From contig JBGGNE010000174.1 of assembly GCA_041287705.1 (NCBI GenBank), forward strand, positions 1 to 9,856: a DNA stretch of 9,856 nucleotides, given 5' to 3'. Position 1 is the stretch's first letter, and the number at the start of each line of letters is the position of its first letter. Shown here one piece after another: positions 1-7,600 of the stretch. The DNA comes from LW23 sp041287705 (GTDB lineage: Bacteria; Verrucomicrobiota; Verrucomicrobiia; Methylacidiphilales; UBA1321). The translations under genes and the position numbers were made by a program. The notes under the pieces were generated by a model. The model was given only the letters and a program-made list of their open reading frames with translations. It made no database searches and was not told the DNA's origin.

Positions 1-2575
1 CGTGATAGAGTACCAGGTCCTTCCAGTGGGGATCCGTGGCGAAACGCTGGTCGCCGCCGTGGCAGGGGCGATCTCCGTTTTCGTCCGGAAGAAAAAGACG
101 GCACAGGCGCTTGCTGATCTCCGCGGCGACCTGTTTCAGAGTCATCATGTTGCCGGAGCCCGTGGGGCACTCCACTACCAGCATCTTGTCGTAGAAATGA
201 TGATAACGTTCCAGCGCTTCGATCAGCAGGTAGTTGATGGGAAACCAGATCGGGCCGCGCCAGTTGCTGTTGCCGCCGAACATGTAGCTGTTGCTTTCGC
301 CGGGCACGTATTCCACCTTATGCTCTTCGCCGCCGTAACGGAAGATATACGGGTTACCCTTGTAGATCTTAGACACGGAGCGGATGCCGTAGGGGGAAAG
401 GAATTCATTCTCATCCAGCATATAGCGCAGGGCGCGGCGCAGGCGCTTGGGCGAGGGGATGGCCAGCATGCGCAGGGTATCGTGGGCGCCGCTGCGGCAG
501 TAGAGCTTGTTCTCGCCGTTGGGATCGCGATGGGTCAGAAACCACTCCAGGCGCTTGTTGAAGCCCGTCAGCTTCTTGATCTTGGATTCCTCCAGCACCT
601 CAATGGCGATGAGCGGCAGAAGGCCCACCAGGGAGCGTACACGCATGGGGAAGGAGTCATTGCCCACCTTGTACTGGTCGTAATAGAAGCCGTCTTCCTC
701 ATCCCACAGACCGGTGCCGCCGAATTTATTGATCGCCTCGGAGATAGAAATGAAGTGCTCAAAGAACTTCGACGCCATGTCTTCGTAGACCGGGTTGTCC
801 TGCGCCAGTTCCAGCGAGATGGCCAGCATGGTGAGGCAATAGAATGCCATCCATGCCGTGCCGTCCGCCTGCTGAAGGTAACCTCCGCCCGGCAGAGGCT
901 TGGAGCGATCGAACACACCAATGTTATCCAGCCCAAGGAAGCCGCCGGAGAACAGATTGTTGCCCGCGGTATCCTTGCGATTTACCCACCAGGTAAAGTT
1001 GATCAGCAGCTTCTGAAAGACGCTCTCCAGGAACTGCGTGTCGCGCTTGTGGCGCTGGCCGGTCAGCTTGTAGACACGCCACGCCGCCCAGGCATGCACG
1101 GGCGGGTTAACGTCGCTGAAGTTGAACTCGTAAGCCGGGATCTGCCCATTCGGGTGCATGTACCACTCGCGCAGCATCAGCACCAGCTGGCGCTTGGCAA
1201 AGGAGCCATCGATCTGCGCCATGGGGATCATGTGGAAGGCCAGATCCCAGGCGGCGTACCAGGGGTACTCCCACTTGTCCGGCATGGAGATCACTTCGCG
1301 GTTGAAGAGATGCGTCCACTCGGTGTTACGGCCGTGGTAGCGCTCGTTGGGAGGCGCGGGCGAGGTTGGATCGCCTTTCAGCCACTCTTTTACGCCGTAA
1401 TGATAGAACTGCTTGCTGTGCAGCAGGCCCGCGTAGGCCTGGCGCGCAATCAGTTTTTCCTCCGAAGTGCTCTGGGGCGGAGAAAGCTGGTCGTAGAATT
1501 CGTTGGCTTCCTGAATGCGCTGCTCCAGCACGGAGTCAAAGTGTTTGCCGAAGACTTCCGGATGGCTCTCCTCTTCGGCGCGCAGGCAGAGGCGCAGCAC
1601 GCGGCTTTCGCCTGCGGGTATTGTCAGGATGTAGTGCGGAGCGACCTTCGTGCCGCGATTGCGCGGGTTGATCGCTTCCTTTACGCCGTTGATTACGTAG
1701 CGATGAAACGCGTCCTTTGTGTACTCGCTGAGGTTCTTCGGGCCGCCGGGGAAGAGCTTTTCCCAGTTGCTTTCGTTCTCTGTAAAGTAGAGCGGCGGCG
1801 CGCTGCCGTCCGGCGCCAGATCGTACAGGAACTCATACGTGCCCAGGGTAGGGTGCCACGTTTTGACAAATCGCTCACCCGCGCCGTACAGGATCGGCTT
1901 TACCGTGCAACCTTCATGATCGCAACCCCACGTCCACGTATCGCGAAACCACAGTGTCGGCAGAACGTGCAGCGTCGCCTCCTCCGGCCCGCGGTTGGCC
2001 AGCGTAATCTGGATCAGGATCTCATTGGCGCTGGCCTTGGCGTACTCGGCAAAAACGTCCCAGTAACGGTTCTGGTCAAAAAGCGCCGTATCGCGGATTT
2101 CATACTCCGGCTGCATGATGTTGCGGCGCCGGTTTTCGTCGCGCAGCCCGGTATAGGGGAAGCGTCCCTGCGGGTATTTGTAGAGCGACTTCAGGTAGGA
2201 CGACGTCGGAGTGGCATCCAGGTAGAAGTATTCTTCCTTTACGTCCTCGCCGTGATTTCCCTCCGGGCCGGTCAGGCCGAAGAGACGCTCTTTCAGCATG
2301 CGGTCCTTGCCGTTCCATAAGGCCAGCCCGAAACAGAGGCGGCACTGGCGATCCGTCAGTCCCAGCAAACCGTCTTCGCCCCAGCGATAGCTGCGCATGA
2401 TGGCCTGTTCATGGGTAAAATAGGTCCACGGGTTGCTGTCGGCGGAGTAATCTTCGCGCACGGTGGCCCATTGGCGCTCGGAGAGGTACGGGCCCCATCG
2501 CTTCCAGTTATGAACGCGCTGGGCGTCATCCTGCAGGCGTTGTGTTTCTGCGCAAATGCCTCTTTGGGTGATCAT
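1..2575 (-). CDS. GH63 / MGH1-like glucosidase (C-terminus cut by window edge)
   Basis: Reading the minus strand from the ATG at 2575-2573 gives 858 uninterrupted codons to the window edge. The protein begins MITQRGICAETQRLQDDAQR and carries the signature of the large bacterial GH63-type glucosidases: WKRWGPYLSERQWATVREDY near residues 24-43, then PWTYFTHEQAIMRSYRWGED. The N-terminal third should be the beta-sandwich domain and the rest the (alpha/alpha)6 barrel. The likely general acid is D550 in GGFLGLDNIGVFDRS; this motif is strongly conserved in the family. The general base of GH63 enzymes is a Glu near the C-terminus, and the first base after H858 is a G, so it may lie exactly at the edge. 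The family is usually about 870-900 residues, so some 20-40 are missing. No signal peptide is visible, suggesting a cytoplasmic enzyme acting on alpha-glucosides or related glycosides; the substrate cannot be read from sequence. No clear ribosome binding site precedes the start, but no upstream in-frame ATG is seen and the N-terminus matches the family. Confidence 0.93.
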   Translation of the reverse strand, partial: MITQRGICAETQRLQDDAQRVHNWKRWGPYLSERQWATVREDYSADSNPWTYFTHEQAIMRSYRWGEDGLLGLTDRQCRLCFGLALWNGKDRMLKERLFGLTGPEGNHGEDVKEEYFYLDATPTSSYLKSLYKYPQGRFPYTGLRDENRRRNIMQPEYEIRDTALFDQNRYWDVFAEYAKASANEILIQITLANRGPEEATLHVLPTLWFRDTWTWGCDHEGCTVKPILYGAGERFVKTWHPTLGTYEFLYDLAPDGSAPPLYFTENESNWEKLFPGGPKNLSEYTKDAFHRYVINGVKEAINPRNRGTKVAPHYILTIPAGESRVLRLCLRAEEESHPEVFGKHFDSVLEQRIQEANEFYDQLSPPQSTSEEKLIARQAYAGLLHSKQFYHYGVKEWLKGDPTSPAPPNERYHGRNTEWTHLFNREVISMPDKWEYPWYAAWDLAFHMIPMAQIDGSFAKRQLVLMLREWYMHPNGQIPAYEFNFSDVNPPVHAWAAWRVYKLTGQRHKRDTQFLESVFQKLLINFTWWVNRKDTAGNNLFSGGFLGLDNIGVFDRSKPLPGGGYLQQADGTAWMAFYCLTMLAISLELAQDNPVYEDMASKFFEHFISISEAINKFGGTGLWDEEDGFYYDQYKVGNDSFPMRVRSLVGLLPLIAIEVLEESKIKKLTGFNKRLEWFLTHRDPNGENKLYCRSGAHDTLRMLAIPSPKRLRRALRYMLDENEFLSPYGIRSVSKIYKGNPYIFRYGGEEHKVEYVPGESNSYMFGGNSNWRGPIWFPINYLLIEALERYHHFYDKMLVVECPTGSGNMMTLKQVAAEISKRLCRLFLPDENGDRPCHGGDQRFATDPHWKDLVLYH

Positions 2576-2993
2576 GTGGAAGCTGTAAAGACCTGGGAAG
2601 GAAGATGTTATGCGGCTATGGCCGGCCTTGCCGGATCATCGGGGCGGTAGAGATGGATAAGGAAAAATGGCCCGTCACCAGACCTGCCGCGGGGCACATC
2701 TGGAGGGCGCATGCATGGGGTAATGGGGTGACGGCAACAGTGCAAATGCCGTAACCTGTGCAGACAAGCAGGAAATGTGCCTGTGGGCGAGAGGAAGTGG
2801 CAGGCCGGACTGAATTAGGCGTGTTTGTCACCGTTCCCAGGAGTCACGCAAGCCAGGTCCGATGAGGCCATCGGGCGTACGGATGGCTCTTCTGATGGTA
2901 ATTCCCCAGCAGCGAAGGAGGCAGGTCCCGTGCGCCGAAGAGCATTCCCGGTGCCCGGGGAGACTGGCTCGGACGCATCGGGGTTGGCCATAG

Positions 2994-3230
2994 GAGAAGT
3001 GCATTGCGCCGGCCAAGAAGGGTAAGGGCCGGAGCAACAGTCAGCTGATGATGGAGGATGGCCCGGCGTTGCTGCTGAAAAAGGAGCGCGTTGAGGATCT
3101 GCCGGAAGACACGCAAGAGACCTGGATGACGCACCTTGAGCCGGCCGCCAAGGTGTACGATCGCCTGTGTCAGTTGTCCGATGCGCGTGAGGCCGGCGGC
3201 AAGACGGTTGGCGAGCGACGGAGTTGGTGA
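2994..3230 (+). pseudogene. Possible remnant of an unidentified gene
   Basis: Plus-strand frame, 78 codons and a TGA, directly following an in-frame TAG at 2991-2993. Before that stop the same frame is open back to a TGA at 2811. The product is charged and helix-like (for example KKERVEDLPEDTQETWMTHL, then AAKVYDRLCQLSDAREAGGK), and third codon positions are mostly G or C like the real genes of the window. The first ATG is at 3045 or 3048 and has no convincing ribosome binding site. It could be the tail of a decayed gene, perhaps from a mobile element, or a small unknown protein. I do not recognise the family, and chance is not excluded. Confidence 0.25.
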
Positions 3231-3237
3231 GCTGAGA

Positions 3238-3254
3238 GCAGCCATATCGGCTGC
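3238..3254 (-). terminator. Small hairpin downstream of the AT-rich gene
   Basis: GCAGCC and GGCTGC form a 6-bp perfect stem with a 5-base loop, lying 14 bases beyond the stop codon of the minus-strand gene that ends at 3268. No T-run follows in either direction, so an intrinsic terminator is only a weak possibility. Confidence 0.2.
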
Positions 3255-3261
3255 AGGGACC

Positions 3262-3293
3262 ATTCTATTATGGAGAGGGTTCGATAATAGAAT
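3262..3293. repeat. 9-bp perfect inverted repeat across the stop codon
   Basis: ATTCTATTA (3262-3270) is the exact reverse complement of TAATAGAAT (3285-3293), with a 14-base spacer. It overlaps the last codons and the TAA of the AT-rich gene and sits close to the change from AT-rich to GC-rich sequence. It may fold in the transcript, mark the end of an inserted segment, or be chance in AT-rich DNA. Confidence 0.4.
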
Positions 3294-4161
3294 TTAAGGT
3301 AAGCAATTCTCCATTGGGGCTAAGAAGCCTAAATCGTGATGACATGCTTTTATTAGCTTTAGATGTTTCTTCAGTGGCTAAAGATCCAAAGTGCAATCCT
3401 AATATAAGATATTCAAGATCATGGGCATCGTGCTCCATGCGAATGTTGATATTTGTCAAGAAATCTTTCTTTAACTCATCGTCCTCTATTGATTTGATGT
3501 GAATATTGAAATTAGGATAGGATTGCAATAGAATTAAAGCCTGCAATATCAAGCTCTGTATAAATCTGAACCTAATCCATGTAGAATCAAGTAATGTAGC
3601 ATTAGGTTGATTAATGTGCATGGCTATTTCCCTAATAAAATCGGCGCTATTTAGTCTTTGGCATATATCATCAAATTTAGTTGTATACCTTAAAGCGTAG
3701 TCTATATCTAGTTTAGAAAAGCAGGGAATATACTGAGATATTAATACATTGCGCCAAAAGTCGCACATATAATTAATATGATCTGAGTAATAGTTTAAAA
3801 TAGAGACCTGATGATTTTTTGGCGTCCAATCCTCAGATAAATAAGATTGACTAAATCTTTCAAAAGGATATCGAGATAAGATATATGGGGGGATTAAGGG
3901 GCTTTTCAATAAAGCTTCTTCCTGCAGAAGAGAAGGTAGGTGCAAAGGTATGTGTTCGCCCATTCCTCTAATCGCTGCTATGCGTTTCTGTGCCGCTGTA
4001 ACAATCCTATTGCCGCGAATGTCATCGGTTGTAGTGAATACTTCATAATAGAAAGCGCGGGGTAATATGACTGTTCTTTCTTTGCAAAGCCATTCTTTAA
4101 TGGTTTCAGCTTTCTTCGGGTGTGCAAAAGACTTATCTAAGACAACGGGCAATCTATTCAT
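3268..4161 (-). CDS. Putative PIN-like nuclease, AT-rich and probably foreign
   Basis: The gene has 297 codons, ATG at 4161-4159 and TAA at 3270-3268. I do not recognise a named family, but the acidic residues are spaced like a PIN-like domain: D9 in LPVVLDKSF after the first beta strand, E40 in LPRAFYYEVF, then D245/D248 in MEHDAHDLEYLILGLHFG followed by ATEE (E264/E265), where PIN proteins usually have a T-x-D motif. PIN domains are Mg-dependent ribonucleases; 297 residues is longer than a VapC toxin (about 130), and the extra helical part lies between the second and third motifs (about residues 100-240). No signal peptide or membrane helix is seen. Base composition is roughly one third GC in most lines, far below the genes on either side, and codons end in A or T. 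That indicates recent transfer. There is no antitoxin-like partner directly adjacent. An accessory, defence or toxin role is inference from fold and context. Gene reality 0.85; PIN assignment about 0.5. Confidence 0.75.
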   Translation of the reverse strand: MNRLPVVLDKSFAHPKKAETIKEWLCKERTVILPRAFYYEVFTTTDDIRGNRIVTAAQKRIAAIRGMGEHIPLHLPSLLQEEALLKSPLIPPYILSRYPFERFSQSYLSEDWTPKNHQVSILNYYSDHINYMCDFWRNVLISQYIPCFSKLDIDYALRYTTKFDDICQRLNSADFIREIAMHINQPNATLLDSTWIRFRFIQSLILQALILLQSYPNFNIHIKSIEDDELKKDFLTNINIRMEHDAHDLEYLILGLHFGSLATEETSKANKSMSSRFRLLSPNGELLTLNSIIEPSP

Positions 4162-4190
4162 ATTGCTTAATAGATACTTAAAAGGATAAT

Positions 4191-4229
4191 ATGAGTAAAC
4201 AAAAAAGGGATCTCTTTGGGGTCTTTTAG
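4191..4229 (+). other. Tiny ORF with good RBS, interrupted by TAG
   Basis: ATG at 4191 is preceded by AAAGGA (4181-4186) with a 4-base gap, one of the better ribosome binding sites in the window. It encodes MSKQKRDLFGVF and then meets TAG at 4227-4229. The same frame is open again after the TAG for 51 codons to a TAA at 4383-4385, giving a basic peptide containing DPRLKRPSVLRRSISG. It is divergent from the PIN-like gene. It may be a truncated small gene, a leader peptide, or coincidence. Confidence 0.2.
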
Positions 4230-4236
4230 GATCCTA
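4227..4236. repeat. 10-bp perfect palindrome TAGGATCCTA
   Basis: A self-complementary 10-mer in the divergent region upstream of the AT-rich gene and near its composition boundary. It could be an operator half-site pair or chance. Confidence 0.25.
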
Positions 4237-4326
4237 GGCTTAAGCGACCCAGTGTATTGCGCCGGTCAATATCGGGCATGTTCCCTCGGAGCCATGCTGC
4301 AATCAAAATACGGAATAACGCGCGCT

Positions 4327-4367
4327 CGCTTCTGAATTCCAGAGGGAAGCGCTGGTTTTTACTTTTT
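4327..4367 (+). terminator. Possible intrinsic terminator (plus strand)
   Basis: CGCTTC (4327-4332) pairs with GAAGCG (4346-4351) across a 13-base loop, followed by a T-rich run GGTTTTTACTTTTTT (4354-4368). The stem is short, and no intact plus-strand gene ends here. It could be the end of the interrupted small frame starting at 4191, or a relic of a gene lost when the AT-rich segment arrived. Confidence 0.25.
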
Positions 4368-4386
4368 TATGTGATGTTTGTATAAA
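4358..4386 (+). promoter_or_regulatory. Candidate sigma-70-type promoter for the SGNH gene
   Basis: TTTACT (4358-4363) and TATAAA (4381-4386) are separated by exactly 17 bases. They match 4/6 and 5/6 of the consensus boxes. It points toward the GYF/SGNH gene and would give a leader of roughly 200-230 bases. It overlaps the T-run of the possible terminator, so in such AT-rich sequence the match may be fortuitous. Confidence 0.3.
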
Positions 4387-4525
4387 AAGTCCTTCCCTTT
4401 TGAGGTCACTCTCTGCTACAAACTTCGCCATGTCGCGGCTCTGCCAACCCCTTGACAACGAGATCGCCGGGATCGCAAAGCGCCTTAAATGGCTGACCTG
4501 TATGCAATTCCCGCAAAATCTCATT

Positions 4526-4605
4526 TGCCTGTTGCCATGCCGCAAATTTCTGTCATGCCTGTTACAGCGCAACCGCCCCGCTAAGGCTCCCTCGTGCCTG
4601 TTGCC
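4526..4605 (+). repeat. Three short direct repeats TGCCTGTT(G/A) before the SGNH gene
   Basis: TGCCTGTTGCC occurs at 4526-4536 and 4595-4605, with a shorter copy TGCCTGTTA at 4556-4564. The copies start 30 and 39 bases apart; the last lies on the alternative GTG start. They may be binding sites for a regulator or simple chance. Confidence 0.35.
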
Positions 4606-4626
4606 GGGCGCCACCTCCGTCTGCGT

Positions 4627-7600
4627 ATGATCTATTTTTATTGCCAGGATGAGTTTACCGTGCACGGGCCCGCGGATCGGGACGACCTGGAGCGCCTTCT
4701 TCGCTCCGGTCGCCTGACCGGCGATACGACCTTTTGTGCCGAAGGCAGCAGCGACTGGCTGGGCGTAAACGAGGTGTTTCCCGGCCTTTCCCTGCCGGAG
4801 ATGTCGCACGAAGCGCGCAAACTTGCCGCACCACGCGGACCTTTTTTCTACTGCATTGACGGCACGAACGTCGAAGGTCCCTTTAAGCCGGACGATCTGG
4901 TGCCGCTGCTTCGCACAGGCACCCTGCCTGCCGATACACTGGTCTGCACCGCCGAGGACGAAACGTGGCGCCCGGTGAGCTCCGTGTTCTCCTATCTGCT
5001 GGAGACGATGACGCCGCGCTCCATGGAGACGGTGCGCAATCTCATCGCCGCAGGTCCCAGCGCCCGCATTGCGCGCCTGGAGAGCGGCGGCTATCATTCC
5101 AGCCTGGGCTCTCTGGGCAATGGATCCAGCAACGGCCACCTCCGCCCCGGTTTTCGCGAAGTGCGCTGCACAAGCTGCGACAATGAAGCGCTGCTGCCGG
5201 AAACGATGGAGAGCGCGTTCTGCATGTTTTGCGGTACAAAGATAGATGCGTCCAGCGCGCTGTCCAGCCGTCCCCGTCTGCCTGCGCCTCGTCCCAGCAT
5301 CGGTCTGCTGGAAGGCGGCAACCGCATGCGTCGCGATGACGTGGAGGAGCTGGGCCTGGCCCGTCTTGCTTCGCGCAATCGCGAAACGCTGCGTCTGCCC
5401 GGGCCACCTACTGAGCTCAATATTGCCGACGGTACCGCCCCGGAGGTTGTGCCGCAGAAACCGGCCGCGCCTGGTCTTCGCATGGAAGGCCGCAATATCC
5501 AGCTGACTCTCCCCTCGTGGGATGATGTGATTACGGCGACCCGCACGGGCAACCCTGTTTTCAGTAAAACGGCGCAGGTGCTGTATCTGGTGGCGGCTTT
5601 TGGCCTTGCGGCCAAAGGCATCATGATGGTGCTGCCCGAAGGACCGAAGGAACCGCAGATTACCGCGAACGACATGCGTAAGGAAATCAAGGTGGAAGTC
5701 CGCCCTGAAGACCAGAGCATGACGCCGGAAATCGCCAACGCGGCGCCCATGCAGGTTGTGGAAATCGGTGCCGAACCTGCATCTGCGCCGGCTCCTGCTC
5801 CCGCTGTATCTGCTTCCGCCACACCGCAGACAGCCGCATCGGTACCCATCGCCAATGCTTCTGCTGATACCGTACCTCCTTCTGCTCCGGCTGGACCAAT
5901 CGCGCCGGTTGCGGATCCCGCACTGGCCGGTGCCGCAGGCACGCAGGGCGTGATTCCGGTTGCCCAGCCTGTGCCGATGGATTCCGCCTCCCAGGACACC
6001 ATGGGCGCTGTGCCCGTACCCAAGGCTTCGGAGCTGGCTGCGCCCGGCATTGCGGATCCCACGGTGACTTCCGCCAACACCGCTGCTGCAACTCCGGCAC
6101 CCGCTCCTGGCTCTGCTTCTCCAACAAACGCCGCAAGTACTGATCCCGTTCAGATCCCGCTGACGCCTGCCGCTCCTGCTTCGACTGCGCCAGTTGCCGG
6201 CCCTGTATTCAACACCTCCACCAACACGGTGCAGACACCGGCTGCGGTTCCCGCACCTGCGCCCGCTCCCGGCACAAGTGCAGCCGCCGCCACGTCGCCC
6301 GCTCCGGTGGAGACCGCGATCAATCACGCCAATCTGACGCCCGGCGAAAGCGCGCCTCCTTCCGATCCGCTCAACCGTCTGGCTCGCGGAATGATGAATG
6401 ATCTGCTGAACGGCAACACCGGCGCCGCTCAACCCGCCAGTCCCGCCCCTGCTGCCAGCGGCGTGCAGGCTCCCGGCAATGTGTCCGGCGGCAACAGCGC
6501 CAACCTGGCCAGCATGACTCCGCAGAACGGCGTTAATCCCAGCACACTTCTCGTTCAGCCCCCCGGAGTTCCCCTGCCGAAAACCGAGAGCGAACGCATT
6601 CAGTACGGTGCTCGCGCCCTCAATATCGATCTGGAAAAAGCGGCTTATGTCGCGACGGAAGACGCGATAGAAGATCCCACGGGTTCGCTCAACAGCTTTC
6701 TGGACAGCCTGACCCGCACACAGCAGGGCAAGGAAGGCGCCGTAACGCGCATCCTCCACTACGGCGACAGCATCGTGGTGATGGATTACATCACCGGCCA
6801 GATGCGCGAGCGTATGCGCACTCTCTTTGGCGACAGCGGCACGGGTTACATGCTCCTGCATCGCCCCAGCGCCAGCTACCAGCGCCTGGACGTGGGCTGG
6901 AAGAGCGGCGGCGGCTGGAAGATCGACAGCATCATGGAAGTGAAGCCGAAGCCGGGCGACTACAGCCTGGGCGGCTTTGCCTTTGACGGCGAACCCGGCG
7001 CGTTTGCCGAGTACAGCCTGAAGAAGAAGCACGACGGCGCTGCGGATCCCTACAGCCTTATCGAGGTGCACTACATGGCCCGCCCCGGCGGCGGAAAGTT
7101 CGACATCCAGGTGGACGGCAAGAATGTCGCCACGGTAGATACCAAAGCCGACGATGCCCAGGCCCGTGTCAGCCGCTTGCGCGTCAGGGAAGGCGCCGAA
7201 ACGGTACGTATTTCCGTAGCGCATGGCTCCCCGCGCCTTCTGGGTGTGGTGCTGGAGCGCACTCGCCCCGGTATTGTGTATGATGCAGCGGGTATCCTGG
7301 GCGCGCGCTGCCTGCGGCTGAAAGAAATCCGGCCTGATCTGCTGATCGCGCAGCTTAAGGAGCGTCACCCCGACCTCATTGTGCTGAATTTTGGCGCCAA
7401 TGAGAGCGATGACGCAGGGCGTTCGCAGGCTGCAATCGAGGCCGATTACTCCCGCCTACTCGCTCTCTTTCGCCAGGCGCTTCCCAAGACTTCCATTCTG
7501 GTAATGGGCGCGCTGGATCGCGGAGATAAAACGGGCGGCAAGACGGTTACCAAAAAGAATATCCCCACCATCATCATGGCGCAGCGCGCTGCTGCTCTTA

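Larger units (their letters stand above)
2576..3267. other. GC-rich intergenic stretch without an intact recognisable gene
   Basis: About 690 bases separate the glucosidase start from the stop of the AT-rich gene. Both neighbours are on the minus strand, so the glucosidase promoter should lie in the left part of this stretch; I could not place convincing -35 and -10 boxes. Short open frames occur on both strands (for example minus 2844-3263 and plus 2825-3025), but their products are unlike any family I know. Only the plus-strand segment 2994-3230 has codon usage that looks protein-like; it is listed separately. Confidence 0.6.

Noticed and set aside
2..2320. Plus-strand open frame of 772 codons
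   Set aside because: It is exactly antisense to the glucosidase, whose family motifs are unmistakable. The plus-strand product has no recognisable domain and the composition typical of antisense frames in GC-rich genes.
2844..3263. Minus-strand frame of 139 codons in the gap left of the AT-rich gene
   Set aside because: The product is rich in Leu, Arg and Gln without motif or homologue that I recognise, and it overlaps a plus-strand frame with more protein-like codon use. No ribosome binding site was seen.
4452..4457. Perfect TTGACA as a -35 box for the SGNH gene
   Set aside because: No acceptable -10 box lies 16-18 bases downstream; the nearest AT-rich hexamer is about 27 bases away.
5770..6579. 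Possible tandem or CRISPR-like repeat in the Pro/Ala region
   Set aside because: The similarity is only at the level of amino-acid composition. No constant repeat unit with regular spacing is present at the DNA level.
4303..7368. Minus-strand open frame of 1021 codons
   Set aside because: It lies opposite the SGNH protein and its Gly/Arg/Ser-rich middle mirrors the Pro/Ala linker codons. No family features are seen.
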